64,000 bases of DNA from Ramlibacter tataouinensis (GCF_001580455.1 NZ_CP010951.1:3063001-3127000); one strand, 5' to 3'; positions 1 to 11,259 are shown, numbered from the stretch's first letter. Made by a program: numbers and translations. The notes: generated by a model not told the origin, from the letters alone.

Positions 1-3000
1 GTGGCGATGCGGTCGCTGATGTCGGAGCCCAGGTGCACGGCGCGGACTTCCGGCTGGCGGCGGCGTGCGTCGTCGCCCCAGTGCTCTTTGAGCCAGTGGC
101 GCAACTCGTCGGCGATCGATTCTGAAATGCAAATCGCCAGGTCCGACTTGGCGACCACGCGCAGCCAGCGTTCATGGTGCTCGGCCGCCCCCGGCAGGAA
201 GCAGTCCGGCAGGCGCACCGGCAGCAGGTCGTAGACCAGGAAGGCGGTGCGCACGCCCTGGCGCTGCAGCTCGTCGAGGTAGGACTCGTGCTTGGTGATC
301 AGGTGCGGCTGCAGGTCCATGGCGAAGAAGGTGTCGCCCGCGCGCGGGCGGATCCAGTCGCCGGGTTGTTCGTCGTCCACCGGCAGCCCCGCGGCTTCGC
401 ACAGGAAGGCCATGGCCACGCGGTATCCATGCTCGCGCGGAGTGGCGTACACCGGGATCACCGTGTGCCCTGCGAGAGGCCGGCGCAGCAGCTCCATCAG
501 GTAGTTCTTCACCACCCGCTGGATGCCACCCTGCCAGTCGTGTCGCACCAGTTCCGAGATGTCCAAGAAGAGCCGCGGGCCGCGCCTGCTCGGGCGCACC
601 ACGGCCAACCAGGCCCAGATAAATTCGGGTTCGCCCTCCGCCGGCAAGCTGACGGTGTCCAGGCCCTCGCGGACCGCCGGCAGGGGCAGCGTCGTCTCGC
701 CCTCCCGCGGACCGAACCAGCCCCAGAGGTCGCTGCTGCCGATCTCGATGGTTTCATCTCCGGCGATACGCAACTGGCAACCATAGTGGCGCAGCATGAA
801 TTCGTGCGCGTAGCGCCATTCGCCATCGGCGGCCTGGTACACCGGCTCGGCTCGCCAGCCGGGCAGGGGATGCTCGATCATTCCGAGCAGCAGCGCCGGC
901 AACTCAGATGCTGAATCGCCCGCGGCGCGGACCCACGTGCCGACGTCTACCAGCAGCTGCCGCGCCGGTCGCGGTTGCGGCAGGCTCAGGGCGATGCCGC
1001 TGGCAAGATTGCCGGTCACCGCGTCGTCGGTGTCCGCAGGAAGGACGGCCGCGACCTGTCGAACCAGCGCGGCCGGGCTGTGCGCCGCCTGCGCGGCGAA
1101 ACGCTCGATCGCCTGCGCATAGGCTGTGGCGCAATCGGTGGGCGAATGTTGGGTTTCGATGATGCGCCGCGCGGCGCGGCCGAGGGCCGTTCGAACTTCG
1201 CGGTCGCTGCGCAGCTTTTCCAGCGCCTGCACCAGCTGTTCGTCGGTGAATTCCTCGTCCAGCACCAGCGCGGCATCGCGCGGCAGGTAAGCCATGGCGC
1301 CGTTGGCATTGGCGATCACCGGCACGCCATGGTTCATTGCGTCGAGCACGGTGCCTGAGGTCTCGCCGCGCGAGAGGGTGCGCAGTTGCACCGCGAGGTC
1401 CGAGGCATTCAGGTAGCGGCGGAAGTCCTCCGGGCTGGCCCAGCCGGTGATGCTGACGCGGCCCGGCCCGGCCTCGATGCTTCGCAGCAGTTCGCGCCCG
1501 TAGTCGCCGGGATGGTTCTCGCCGACGAACACGAGGCGGCAGCGCGGGTCACGCGCCAGGCTCGAACGCTGCCACGCGGCCAGCAGCCGGTGGTTCATCT
1601 TGGTCTCCGCCAGGATGCCGAAGGAGCAGACCAGGAAGTCGTCCGCCTCCAGCCCGAGCTGCGCCCGCGCCTCCTCGCGCCGTACCGGCAGGGCCACGCG
1701 CAGGTGCGGGATGAGGGACCAGCCGTCGGCTGCGCCGGGCCCGTACCACTCGCCGGCCAGCTGTCGGGAGAACGGCGAGTGGACGATCACGCCCTGGGCG
1801 CCGCGCAGCACCTCGAAATTGGCCGGGAACTCATGGATCACGTTGTGGATGTCCGCGCCGCACGCGCGCCGCAGCAGCGCCGGCCAGCCGTGCGAGGCGT
1901 ACAGGGCCTGCGACCAATTCGGCTCCTTGGCGATCACCAGCTCGCGGTAGCTTTGCATCCCGCTGAGAAAGAAATCGTGGAGCACCACCGTTCCCGGGTA
2001 GCGTTCGAGCAGGGGCACCATGTGGACGTGGAACTCGGAGTTGCCGAAGTGGTACAGGATGCGGTCGTACTCGTCGCCGTGCTCCATGAACCATTCGGCG
2101 CTGCGCTTGCTCCGGACTGACCCCGGCGGCAGGGCTTCGAGTTGCTCCGGCTGCTCGACGATGGCGTCGATGTCGTAGTGCGCCGCCAGCGCCGGCAGCA
2201 GTTCCGCGCTGTAGTCGGCAATGCCGCTACGCGATGGCGGCAGGGGCGACACGTAGGCCAGGCGCTTGCGCCGCGGGCTCGCAGGCGCGGCGCGGCGGGC
2301 CGGCGGCCCCAACGTCTCGATCGCGGCCAGCGCGGTCTTGGCGCTGGTGTCCCAGCTGAACTGCTGCGCTTGCTCGGGGCCATTGCGCGCCAGCTCGAGC
2401 CGGAACGGCTCGTCCACCAGGCACTGCTGGAGCTTGGCAGTGATCGATGCGCGGGAGCGGGCATTGAACAGCGCGTCGGCGCGGCCGATTACTTCGGGAA
2501 TACTGCTGTTGTCGGCGCCGATCACGGGCGCGCCGCAACGCATCGCCTCCAGCGCAGGCAGCCCGAAGCCCTCGTGCAGCGACGGAAAGACGAACAGCTT
2601 GCAAGTCCGGTACAGGTCCAGCAGGTCCTGCTCCGACACGAAGCCTGTGAGCACCAGTTCGCCGTTAGCGAGGCCGGATGCGGCTGCAAGCTGCTCCAGG
2701 CGCTCGCGCTCGGCGGGCTGCACCGAGCACACGATGGCCAGCTGGTGGCGCGACCGCAGCTCGTGCGGCAGCTGCGCCCACGCTTCGATCAAACCTTCGA
2801 TGTTCTTGCGGTGATCGATGCCGCCGGTGTACATCACGAAAGGGCGCCACAGGCCGTAGCGCACCCGCAGACCCACCTCGGCCTCCGCGCTCACGGCGGC
2901 CGGCGTGAAATGCTCGTCGGCCGCTGACGAGATATTGACCACCCGCTCACCCGGCAGGTCCAGGCGCTCGATGCCTTCGCGCCGCGAGGCTTCCGAGATC

Positions 3001-3512
3001 GCCAGCCAGAGGTCGGCGCGCTTGAGGTGCTGGATCTTCTCGCTGTATTCTCGGGCGGCCTGCTCGTGCCAGAGATAGATGTCGGAGTAGACGTGCGGGA
3101 TCAGGTCGTACAGGGTGACCGCGGTGCGGTGCGGCGCTTCGCCGAGGCCAATGCTGGTGAACGAGTGGGGCCCGCTCTCGAACAGGCTGGCGACGTGCAC
3201 CACATCGGCCTTCAGGCTGGCGAGGAACGCTTCACGCACGACTTCGAACGCGCGCCGCTCCCCGGCGTTGTGCGCGACCAGCGGTGGCTGCGTCGCCTGC
3301 CAGCTGACAATGTTGCGGGCAGGCAGCAGTCCGGCCAGCGCCTCGCGCACCGGCACGACTGTGTCGGCATACATGCCGTTGAGCGCCACGATGAACTCGT
3401 GCTTGCCGCCATGGCGCAGCATCGCCTTGGCCAGCGCCATCGAATAGCGGCCGATGCCGCGGTTGCGCGAATGCGGCGACTGCGCCGCTTCCAGGTCAAT
3501 GACGATCCGCAA
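1..3512 (-). CDS. Multi-module GT4-type glycosyltransferase, C-terminus beyond window
   Basis: This very large glycosyltransferase probably elongates the exported polysaccharide in the cytoplasm. About 1170 residues are visible and the 3' end lies beyond base 1. Module 1 (about residues 1-380) opens with a GIGRYS loop and carries the retaining-GT4 signature HEGFGLPALEAM near residue 315. Module 2 (about 415-780) starts AYVSPLPPSRSGIADYS and has SRGETSGTVLDAM. A linker of about 190 residues leads to module 3 (from about 977), with DISELVRHDWQGGIQRVVKN and VHLGSD near the edge. I chose the TTG at 3512 because AAGGAAG precedes it at good spacing and the frame stays open to base 1. It overlaps the methyltransferase by 17 bases. 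Several linked GT4 modules are known in polymannose-type polymerases such as WbdA; the linkage made here is unknown. Confidence 0.85.
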   Translation of the reverse strand, partial: MRIVIDLEAAQSPHSRNRGIGRYSMALAKAMLRHGGKHEFIVALNGMYADTVVPVREALAGLLPARNIVSWQATQPPLVAHNAGERRAFEVVREAFLASLKADVVHVASLFESGPHSFTSIGLGEAPHRTAVTLYDLIPHVYSDIYLWHEQAAREYSEKIQHLKRADLWLAISEASRREGIERLDLPGERVVNISSAADEHFTPAAVSAEAEVGLRVRYGLWRPFVMYTGGIDHRKNIEGLIEAWAQLPHELRSRHQLAIVCSVQPAERERLEQLAAASGLANGELVLTGFVSEQDLLDLYRTCKLFVFPSLHEGFGLPALEAMRCGAPVIGADNSSIPEVIGRADALFNARSRASITAKLQQCLVDEPFRLELARNGPEQAQQFSWDTSAKTALAAIETLGPPARRAAPASPRRKRLAYVSPLPPSRSGIADYSAELLPALAAHYDIDAIVEQPEQLEALPPGSVRSKRSAEWFMEHGDEYDRILYHFGNSEFHVHMVPLLERYPGTVVLHDFFLSGMQSYRELVIAKEPNWSQALYASHGWPALLRRACGADIHNVIHEFPANFEVLRGAQGVIVHSPFSRQLAGEWYGPGAADGWSLIPHLRVALPVRREEARAQLGLEADDFLVCSFGILAETKMNHRLLAAWQRSSLARDPRCRLVFVGENHPGDYGRELLRSIEAGPGRVSITGWASPEDFRRYLNASDLAVQLRTLSRGETSGTVLDAMNHGVPVIANANGAMAYLPRDAALVLDEEFTDEQLVQALEKLRSDREVRTALGRAARRIIETQHSPTDCATAYAQAIERFAAQAAHSPAALVRQVAAVLPADTDDAVTGNLASGIALSLPQPRPARQLLVDVGTWVRAAGDSASELPALLLGMIEHPLPGWRAEPVYQAADGEWRYAHEFMLRHYGCQLRIAGDETIEIGSSDLWGWFGPREGETTLPLPAVREGLDTVSLPAEGEPEFIWAWLAVVRPSRRGPRLFLDISELVRHDWQGGIQRVVKNYLMELLRRPLAGHTVIPVYATPREHGYRVAMAFLCEAAGLPVDDEQPGDWIRPRAGDTFFAMDLQPHLITKHESYLDELQRQGVRTAFLVYDLLPVRLPDCFLPGAAEHHERWLRVVAKSDLAICISESIADELRHWLKEHWGDDARRRQPEVRAVHLGSDISDRIA

Positions 3513-4826
3513 CGAGTTCTTCCTTTTTCTCCAAGCGTCTGGTCAGGGAGAACCTCAGATTTTGATGCACACGGTGTGCGCTTGCGGTCATCCGGTTCGA
3601 TTCCTGGATGATCACGGGAGCCGGCGGGGTCGATCGCATGCGCTGGAGATACCGCTCCAGTCCCAATCTTTTGGCCGCGCGCATGATCGCCGCGCGGGCC
3701 TTGGGACGATCGCGCAGGATTCGTGCTGCGGTGCGGGCAGACGCCATTGCAACATGGCGCAGCGCGCCACGGGCCGTCCCCTTCACACCGCGTTGACGCA
3801 GCGCGCGGGGCAGCGCACCGGCCCAGCGTAGCGGCGCGGTCAGTCGCCACGAGGTACTCCGGCGCATCGCCTCCACCTGGCGATTCAGGGCGGAGATCTG
3901 GTCGTTGAGCGCGAACACGTGGTTGACAGCGCCGCGCTCCAACCCTGCGCCAATCGCATTCGCCCGTTCTATGGCGTCCAGCCGCTCCTTCAATGCCTGC
4001 TGGCCGCGTGTCAGCAAGATGCTGGACTCGCGCGCCATTTCGCCGATGACATGCATCTCGCGCAGCCGGGCTGACCATTGCTGGTCGTAGCGCGCGGCCG
4101 CCTCGATGAGGCTCGATCCGCATGCCTGCGCAAAGGCTGCGTCCAGTGCGGCCCTCGCTTGGTCGTCGGCATTGCCATTGAGTTCACCCTTTTGGGCCAC
4201 GATGGCGTAGTCGGGACTCACGCCCGCGAGCACATGGATCAGTTCAACCGGCCTTCCGGGGGGGGCCAGGGCTTCATGAAGCCGCAGGGTTGCGACCCGG
4301 CCGAAGCCGCTGAATTCCGCGAGGAAGGCCAATAGCGGCGGCGGCAGCGGCCGGGCATGGGTCGGGTCCATGTAGAAGCCCGAGGAGCCGACGACGAGAT
4401 TTTCTGGGTTCGGAGTCTCCAGGATTAACAAGCCGCCAGGGCGCAGGACACGCAGCGCTTCACTCACCAGCAACTGCAAATCTCGAAATGGCATGTGCTC
4501 GGCGACGTGCAGAGCCGAAACAACCGACAGGCTGGCCGTTGCGAGACTTTGAAGGTGCTGCAGCACGTCGCCGCTTCGCACGTCGAGTCCGAGTTCATGG
4601 CAGGCTGCCAGCATCCCTTCGTCGAGGTCTACGCCACTGGCTCGCCAGCCCTCGCCACGCAGCAGTTCGAGCCACTCGCCGCGTCCGCAGCCGAGGTCTA
4701 CGGCTTGCGGCGGCATGCCCAATTGCGCCAGTGGACGCAGGAAGGACAGGTAGACCCGCTGGCGATCCCTGATGAGATCCCGCGAGCCGCGGTGGCGGTC
4801 CTCAAAGGCGCGGTAGAAATCCTGGC

Positions 4827-4830
<4 letters not shown>
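3496..4830 (-). CDS. SAM-dependent methyltransferase with helical C-terminal tail (WbdD-like position)
   Basis: The 444-residue protein has a class I SAM methyltransferase fold in the N-terminal half: motif I AVDLGCGRGEWLELL at about 43-57 and a later RPGGLLILETPNPENL segment. The C-terminal half is charged and helical, with a short predicted coiled coil and the STSWRLTAPLR motif often seen at the ends of polysaccharide-cluster methyltransferases. Its start overlaps the wzt stop (ATGA), so the two are translationally coupled. In ABC-dependent O-antigen systems a methyltransferase of this kind caps the non-reducing end and stops elongation (WbdD of E. coli O8/O9). That role is inferred from context. 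No kinase domain like that of WbdD O9a is visible. It could instead methylate sugars within the repeat. Confidence 0.8.
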
Positions 4831-6073
<1,243 letters not shown>

Positions 6074-6074
<1 letters not shown>

Positions 6075-6868
6075 CAGAGTTCGTCCACCAGCTCGGCCGA
6101 GTGGCGCCGGAACAGGCGCCAGCCCAGCGCGCACAGCAGCATGGCCACCACCAGCGGCGGCAGCAGCGAGAGCCAATGCGGCCACTGCGCATGCACGAGC
6201 ACGTCCTGCGCCGCGCCGATCAGCGGCGCCATGGGATTGATCCAGAGCCAGTCAACGACGCGGGCAGGCAGGATGCTGCGCGGGTAGACGATGGGCGTCA
6301 GCCAAAACCAGAACTGCAGGAAGATGCCGAACACCTGGCCGACGTCGCGGAAGAAGACATTCAGGATGCCCAGCGTGATGCCGAGGCCGATGGCGAACAT
6401 CGCCAGGATGCCGATCACCGGCACCAGGGCCAGGAAGGGCCAGCCGGGGAAGTTGCCGGTGAGCAGCAGGAACAGGGTGAGCAGCGAAAAGACGATCGCG
6501 AAGTTCAGCAGCGCATTGGTGACCACCGTGACCGGCAGGCTGATGCGCGGGAAATTCAGCTTCTTGAGCAGGCCGGCGTTCTCGATGAACACGCCCTGGG
6601 CGCGGGTCGTGATTTCAGAGAACAGCTGCCAGGTCAGCACACCCGCGCACAGGTAGATGCTGTAGGCGAAGCCGCCGGTGGCGCCCGGCAGCCGTGCCTG
6701 CATCACCTGCGAGAAGATCACCGTATACACGACGATCATCGCCAGCGGGTTGAGCACCGTCCATGCGGCGCCCAGCACCGAGTTCTGGTAGCGGGACTGG
6801 AATTCGCGTTTGACGCTACCCAGTATGAAGCCGCGGTAGGCCCATAGCGCTCTCACCAGAGTCATCAT
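6074..6868 (-). CDS. wzm: Polysaccharide ABC transporter permease
   Basis: The 264-residue integral membrane protein belongs to the ABC-2 permease family (Wzm/TagG). About six hydrophobic segments are visible, including VLNPLAMIVVYTVIFSQVM, FAIVFSLLTLFLLLTG and a C-terminal LLPPLVVAMLLCALGW. The N-terminal amphipathic stretch and the FFRDVGQVFGIFLQFWFWLTPIVYP segment are characteristic of polysaccharide exporters. It forms the channel powered by the adjacent Wzt. The start lies in a TGATGATG stretch overlapping the manC stop, and two consecutive Met codons make the exact start uncertain by one residue. Gene order manC-wzm-wzt-methyltransferase-glycosyltransferase is that of an ABC-dependent O-antigen or capsule locus. 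Confidence 0.92.
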
Positions 6869-8283
6869 GCACGCCCATAGGTGTCCGCCAGGCGAACGAT
6901 GTCGTCCTCACCGAGGTAGTCGCCGCACTGGACCTCGACCACCACCAGTTCCTCGGTGCCGATGTTGGACAGCCTGTGCTTTTCCTTCAGGGGGATGTAG
7001 CGGTACTGGCCGGCTTCCGTGCGCACTTCGCGCTCGCCGACCTGCACCAGCGCGACGCCCTTGACCACCACCCAGTGCTCGGCGCGGTGATGGTGGTACT
7101 GCAGGGACAGCGAGGCGCCGGGTCTGACCGTGATGCGCTTGACCTTGTAGCCCGCTTCTTCCTTGATCGTGGCATACGTGCCCCAGGGCCGGTGGACGGT
7201 CGCGGGCAACTGCGTACATTCGTGGCCGCGCTCCTTGAGCGCATCAACCACCGACTTGATCTTCTGCGCCGAGTGCTTGTTCGCTACCAGCAGGGCATCG
7301 GGCGTGTCGACGATCACGAGATCCCTGACGCCCACGGTGGCCACGATCTTGGGCCCGTGGCTTTCCACCTGCACGTGCGTGTCCTGGGTGTCCACGTCGA
7401 CCACCTCGGCGATGAAGGTGTTGCCGCTGGCGTCAGGGGTGTGCGCCTGGGCCACGGCGGGCCAGGACCCGACGTCGCTCCAGCCGAAACGCGCCGGCAC
7501 CACGGACACGTTGGAGGCGTGTTCCATCACCGCGTAGTCGACGCTGATGTCGGGCTGCAGGCCGAACAGGTGGGTGTCGAAGCGCGTCACGTCGCCGGTG
7601 GTCACGCCTTCGCGCAGCGCCTGCCTGGCCGTCTCCAGCGCATGGGGCGCGTGGGCGGCCAGCGCATCCAGCATGGTCTGGGCCGTGAAGCAGAACATGC
7701 CGCTGTTCCAGTAGAAGCGGCCGGTGGCGAGGTATTCCTGCGCGGTGGCCAGGTCGGGCTTCTCGACGAAGCGCAGCACGCGCTGGCTTTCGCGGCCCAC
7801 GTGTTCCACCTCGATGTAGCCGAACCCGGTTTCGGGCGTGGTGGGGTGGATGCCGAACACCACCAGCTGGCCCTGCTGCGCGAGTTGCGCCGCTTCGAGC
7901 GCGCAGGCCACGAAGGCGCGTGTGTCGGGGATCAGGTGGTCGGCCGGCAGCACGAGGAGGACCGTGTCGGGGCCGTGGCGGGCCGCGCAGTGCAGGGCGG
8001 CCAGCGCGATGGCCGGACCGGTATTGCGCCCCTGTGGCTCGAGCAGGAAATGGGCGAGGGGAGGATCGGCCAGCTGTTCCAGCAGGTTGCGCGTCAGGAA
8101 GAGGTGGTCTTGGTTGGTGATGACCAGCAGCTCATCCGTGCCGCAGGCCTGGCCGCGCGCGACGGCCTGCTCGAGCAAGGCCTGGCCGCCCAGTTTCATG
8201 AATGGCTTGGGATAGGCCTGACGCGAGGCCGGCCACAGCCTCGTGCCCGCGCCCCCTGAAAGTACCACCGGTACGAGCTTCAT
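6865..8283 (-). CDS. manC: Mannose-1-phosphate guanylyltransferase / mannose-6-phosphate isomerase
   Basis: This bifunctional enzyme makes GDP-mannose from mannose-1-phosphate and GTP and can also isomerise fructose-6-P to mannose-6-P. It is 472 residues, the usual length. The nucleotidyltransferase signature LSGGAGTRLWPASRQAYPK is at the N-terminus (residues 8-26), with FVEKPD mid-domain. The C-terminal cupin (from about 350) carries RPWGTYATI, ITVRPGASLSLQYHHHRAEH and WVVVKG, the type II PMI signature. GGGAG precedes the ATG. Its place at the head of the export operon implies that mannose, or a GDP-mannose-derived sugar such as rhamnose or fucose, is in the polymer. Confidence 0.95.
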   Translation of the reverse strand: MKLVPVVLSGGAGTRLWPASRQAYPKPFMKLGGQALLEQAVARGQACGTDELLVITNQDHLFLTRNLLEQLADPPLAHFLLEPQGRNTGPAIALAALHCAARHGPDTVLLVLPADHLIPDTRAFVACALEAAQLAQQGQLVVFGIHPTTPETGFGYIEVEHVGRESQRVLRFVEKPDLATAQEYLATGRFYWNSGMFCFTAQTMLDALAAHAPHALETARQALREGVTTGDVTRFDTHLFGLQPDISVDYAVMEHASNVSVVPARFGWSDVGSWPAVAQAHTPDASGNTFIAEVVDVDTQDTHVQVESHGPKIVATVGVRDLVIVDTPDALLVANKHSAQKIKSVVDALKERGHECTQLPATVHRPWGTYATIKEEAGYKVKRITVRPGASLSLQYHHHRAEHWVVVKGVALVQVGEREVRTEAGQYRYIPLKEKHRLSNIGTEELVVVEVQCGDYLGEDDIVRLADTYGRA

Positions 8284-8438
8284 CCGATACTCCCGCTGTG
8301 TTTTTATATGTTGATTCTAGGCGTATGCACGTCCTCATCCGTGCCGCGAAGCGCGACTGTACAGTTGCCGCTCCGCCCTGAGAGGTATCTCGATGTAATG
8401 AGAGAATTCGTGCCCGTAACAAAGACTGTGTCGAGCTG
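8284..8438. promoter_or_regulatory. Divergent intergenic region with perfect 10-bp palindrome
   Basis: This 155-bp gap separates the divergent manC operon and the WecA-like gene and must hold both promoters. It contains the perfect palindrome ACTGTACAGT at 8356-8365. An AT-rich stretch near the manC start (TAGAAT and TATAAAA on the minus strand) is a plausible -10 region, but no good -35 was found. The palindrome could be an operator; its regulator is not identifiable. Confidence 0.35.
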
Positions 8439-9548
8439 ATGCTCATTCTTTTGATCCTGTGCAGCGCGGTGTCCTGGTTCGTGTGCGGCCTGCTGCTGCG
8501 GTATGGCACCGCCAGCGGTCGGCGCTACGGCCAGTCGGTACCGCAGCGTTTCCATGCGGGCCACGTGCCGCGCCTGGGCGGCGTCGCCATGATCGTGGCC
8601 TGCACCGTGGGGTGGGCGTGGGTCGTCAGCGCCGAGCGGCTTATCGGCACCAACTATCAGATCAAGCTCCCCGGCGGGATCGCCCTGGCCTGGTGGGCCG
8701 TCGCGCTGATCGCGGTGGCGGGCGGCGTCGCCGAAGACGTGAGCCACCGGCTCACGGCGACCTGGCGGCTGCTGATCACCGTGCTGTCCGGTGTCGCCGC
8801 GACCTGGCTACTGGGCCTGTCGATCCCGAGCCTGGGCATCGCCGCGCTGCAGCCGGCCTGGGCCGCGACGCCGTGGCCGGGGCTCGCGCTCGCGATCTTC
8901 GCGGTCGCGGGGCTGCCCCATGCCTTCAACCTGATCGACGGCTACAACGGCCTGGCCGGCACCGTGGCCCTGGTGTGCTGCCTGGCGCTGGCCTATGTGA
9001 GCCTGCTGGTGGGCGACCGCCAGCTCGCCGCGCTGGTGCTGGTGCCGGCCGGCGCCACCGTGGGCTTCCTGTTCTGGAACTACCCGCGCGGCCTGATCTT
9101 CGCCGGCGACGGCGGGGCCTACCTGTGGGGCGTGATCATCGCGGTGGCCAGCGTGCAACTGGTGCAGCGCTATTCCACCGTGTCGCCCTGGTTTCCGGTG
9201 CTGCTGCTGATCTATCCCGTGTGGGAAACGCTGTTCTCCATCTACCGCAAGGTCGCGCGCGGCCAGTCGCCGGGCGTGGCGGACGCGCTGCACTTCCACC
9301 AGCTGATCTACCGGCGCATCGTGCGCGGCGTCTTCGACATCGACGACGAGGCCCGCCGCATGCTGATGCGCAACAACCGCACCTCACCCTATTTGTGGGG
9401 CTTCACCATCCTGACCGTCGCCCCGGCCGTGCTGTTCTGGAACAACACGCGCGTGCTGATGGCGTTCACGGCCCTGTTCGTGATCTGCTACGTCTGGGCC
9501 TACGTGAGCATCGTGCGCTTCAAGGTGCCGACCTGGCTCAGGCGCTGA
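8439..9548 (+). CDS. WecA/MraY-family polyprenyl-phosphate sugar-1-phosphate transferase
   Basis: The 369-residue polytopic membrane protein (about ten hydrophobic segments) belongs to the polyprenol-phosphate N-acetylhexosamine-1-phosphate transferase family. It would start a lipid-linked glycan by moving a HexNAc-1-P onto undecaprenyl phosphate. Family motifs are present: PRLGGVAM near residue 46, NLIDGYNGLAG, FAGDGGAYLWG, and the histidine-rich HFHQLIYRR loop. The first acidic motif, normally DD, reads ED (VAEDVSHRL); whether activity survives this cannot be told from sequence. It is divergent from the export operon and is the natural initiating transferase for it, although a role in a separate glycan is possible. 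Confidence 0.82.
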   Translation: MLILLILCSAVSWFVCGLLLRYGTASGRRYGQSVPQRFHAGHVPRLGGVAMIVACTVGWAWVVSAERLIGTNYQIKLPGGIALAWWAVALIAVAGGVAEDVSHRLTATWRLLITVLSGVAATWLLGLSIPSLGIAALQPAWAATPWPGLALAIFAVAGLPHAFNLIDGYNGLAGTVALVCCLALAYVSLLVGDRQLAALVLVPAGATVGFLFWNYPRGLIFAGDGGAYLWGVIIAVASVQLVQRYSTVSPWFPVLLLIYPVWETLFSIYRKVARGQSPGVADALHFHQLIYRRIVRGVFDIDDEARRMLMRNNRTSPYLWGFTILTVAPAVLFWNNTRVLMAFTALFVICYVWAYVSIVRFKVPTWLRR

Positions 9549-9611
9549 GCCAGCCGCGCGGCGGCGCGCCGGCCGCCTTGCGGCAAAATCGCTGCTAAAA
9601 CCCGACCCGCC

Positions 9612-10502
9612 ATGACCGACATCTCCAAGATTGCGCCGCGTGACAAGGCCGAGATCCTCGCGCAGGCCCTGCCCTACATCCGCCGGTTCCACGGCAAGAC
9701 CATCGTGATCAAGTACGGCGGCAACGCCATGACCGATCCCGAGCTGCAGGCCGACTTCGCCGAGGACGTGGTGTTGCTCAAGCTGGTCGGCATGAACCCG
9801 GTGGTGGTCCACGGCGGCGGGCCGCAGATCGAGCAGGCCCTCAATCGCCTGGGCAAGAAAGGCGAGTTCATCCAGGGCATGCGCGTGACCGACGCCGAAA
9901 CCATGGAAGTGGTCGAGTGGGTGTTGGCCGGCGAAGTGCAGCAGGACATCGTGGGCCTGATCAACCAGGCCGGCGGCAAGGCCGTGGGGCTGACCGGCCG
10001 CGACGGCGGGCTCATTCGCGCGCAGAAGCTCAAGATGGTGGACAGCCAGGATCCGAACAAGGAGCACGACGTCGGCCAGGTGGGCGACATCGTCGGCATC
10101 GACCCCTCGGTGGTCAAGGCGCTGCAGGACGACCAGTTCATTCCGGTGATCTCCCCGATCGGCTTCGGCGAGCAGAACGAGAGCTACAACATCAACGCCG
10201 ACGTGGTTGCCGGCAAGCTCGCCACGGTGCTGCGCGCCGAGAAGCTGATGCTCCTGACCAACACCCCCGGCGTGCTGGACAAGAATGGCAAGCTGCTCAC
10301 GGAGCTGTCCGCGCGCGAGATCGACGACCTCTTTGCCGACGGCACGATTTCCGGCGGCATGCTGCCCAAGATCGCGGGCGCGCTCGATGCCGCCAAGAGC
10401 GGCGTGCACGCGGTGCACATCATCGACGGGCGCGTGCCGCACGCGATGCTGCTGGAAATCCTCACAGACCAGGCCTACGGCACCATGATCCGGTCCCACT
10501 GA
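9612..10502 (+). CDS. argB: Acetylglutamate kinase
   Basis: ArgB phosphorylates N-acetylglutamate in the second step of arginine synthesis. The 296-residue protein carries VIKYGGNAM (lysine and glycine loop, about 34-42), VVHGGGPQI (about 63-71), LTGRDGG and the NINADVVAGKLA segment that binds substrate and ATP. The length is standard for the family. A cytosolic housekeeping enzyme, it is followed by slmA, an arrangement I associate with Burkholderiales genomes. The 63-bp upstream gap has the motif GGCAAAATCGC, often seen near promoters in this group; no clear SD precedes the ATG. Confidence 0.97.
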   Translation: MTDISKIAPRDKAEILAQALPYIRRFHGKTIVIKYGGNAMTDPELQADFAEDVVLLKLVGMNPVVVHGGGPQIEQALNRLGKKGEFIQGMRVTDAETMEVVEWVLAGEVQQDIVGLINQAGGKAVGLTGRDGGLIRAQKLKMVDSQDPNKEHDVGQVGDIVGIDPSVVKALQDDQFIPVISPIGFGEQNESYNINADVVAGKLATVLRAEKLMLLTNTPGVLDKNGKLLTELSAREIDDLFADGTISGGMLPKIAGALDAAKSGVHAVHIIDGRVPHAMLLEILTDQAYGTMIRSH

Positions 10503-10520
10503 GGCGGCTGCGCGACAGTG

Positions 10521-10544
10521 CCCGCGCCCGCCGGGGTGCGCGGG
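10521..10544 (+). terminator. Possible hairpin terminator after argB
   Basis: A 7-bp GC stem CCCGCGC / GCGCGGG with a 10-base loop lies 19 bases past the argB stop. It is followed by GAAAG rather than a T tract, so it may only be an attenuating or mRNA-stabilising hairpin. The rest of the argB-slmA gap (10503-10610) shows nothing else recognisable. Confidence 0.35.
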
Positions 10545-10610
10545 AAAGACCCTAGGTTGGGCTGTGCGAGAATTCCTCGAACAGCTCTTCCAGATAGGGC
10601 CTACCTCACC

Positions 10611-11249
10611 ATGTCCGACGCGCCGTTCAGCACCCCTGATTCCCCCGCCGTCCAGGAAGCGCCCGCGGTTCGCAAGCGCCCCAAGCCGGGCGAGCGCCGG
10701 GTGCAAATCCTGCAGGCGCTGGCCACCATGCTGGAGCAGCCTGGGGCCGAGCGTGTCACCACCGCGGCCCTGGCGGCGCGGCTGGACGTCAGCGAAGCCG
10801 CGCTGTACCGGCACTTCGCCAGCAAGGCCCAGATGTTCGAGGGCCTGATCGAATTCATCGAGCAGAGCGTGTTCAGCCTGGTCAACCAGATCGCCGAGCG
10901 CGAATCGGCGGGCGACGCCCAGGCGGCCAAGACCGTGGCGATGCTGCTGCAGTTCGCCGAGAAGAACCCGGGCATGACCCGGGTGATGGTCGGCGACGCG
11001 CTGGTCTACGAGAACGAGCGCCTGCAGCAGCGCATGAACCTGTTCTTCGACAAGATCGAGTCCTCGCTCAAGCAGGGTCTGCGCAGTGGCGCCGAAGCCG
11101 ACGCCTCGGGCACCCCCAGCTTCGACGCCCAGGTGCGGGCCTCGATGCTCACCGCTTTCGTGGTGGGCCGCCTGCAGCGCTTCGCCCGCTCGGGGTTCAA
11201 GCGCCTGCCTTCAGAGCACCTCGAGGCCAGCCTCGCGCTGATGCTCTAG
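10611..11249 (+). CDS. slmA: Nucleoid occlusion factor SlmA (TetR family)
   Basis: SlmA binds DNA and FtsZ to block division over the nucleoid. The 212-residue protein has a TetR-type helix-turn-helix: ILQALATMLEQPGAERVTTAALAARLDVSEAALYRHFASKAQMF, spread over about residues 38-82. It also has the family's long helical C-terminal half. I start it at the ATG at 10611 rather than further upstream because MSDAPFSTPDSP leads directly into the conserved region. Translation beyond that gives non-conserved Arg-rich sequence. Its 3' end faces the MCP at 11260 with only 10 bases between. A generic TetR regulator is the alternative, but the FtsZ-type helix and the argB neighbour favour SlmA. Confidence 0.85.
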   Translation: MSDAPFSTPDSPAVQEAPAVRKRPKPGERRVQILQALATMLEQPGAERVTTAALAARLDVSEAALYRHFASKAQMFEGLIEFIEQSVFSLVNQIAERESAGDAQAAKTVAMLLQFAEKNPGMTRVMVGDALVYENERLQQRMNLFFDKIESSLKQGLRSGAEADASGTPSFDAQVRASMLTAFVVGRLQRFARSGFKRLPSEHLEASLALML

Positions 11250-11259
11250 GCCCTCCGGG

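Noticed and set aside
3212..4123. A 303-codon minus-strand frame bridging the methyltransferase and glycosyltransferase
   Set aside because: Both real genes are in other frames with clear motifs; this frame is Arg-rich and lacks any domain.
8356..8365. ACTGTACAGT considered as a LexA (SOS) box
   Set aside because: The SOS box needs CTGT and ACAG separated by eight bases; here they abut. Kept only as an unassigned palindrome.
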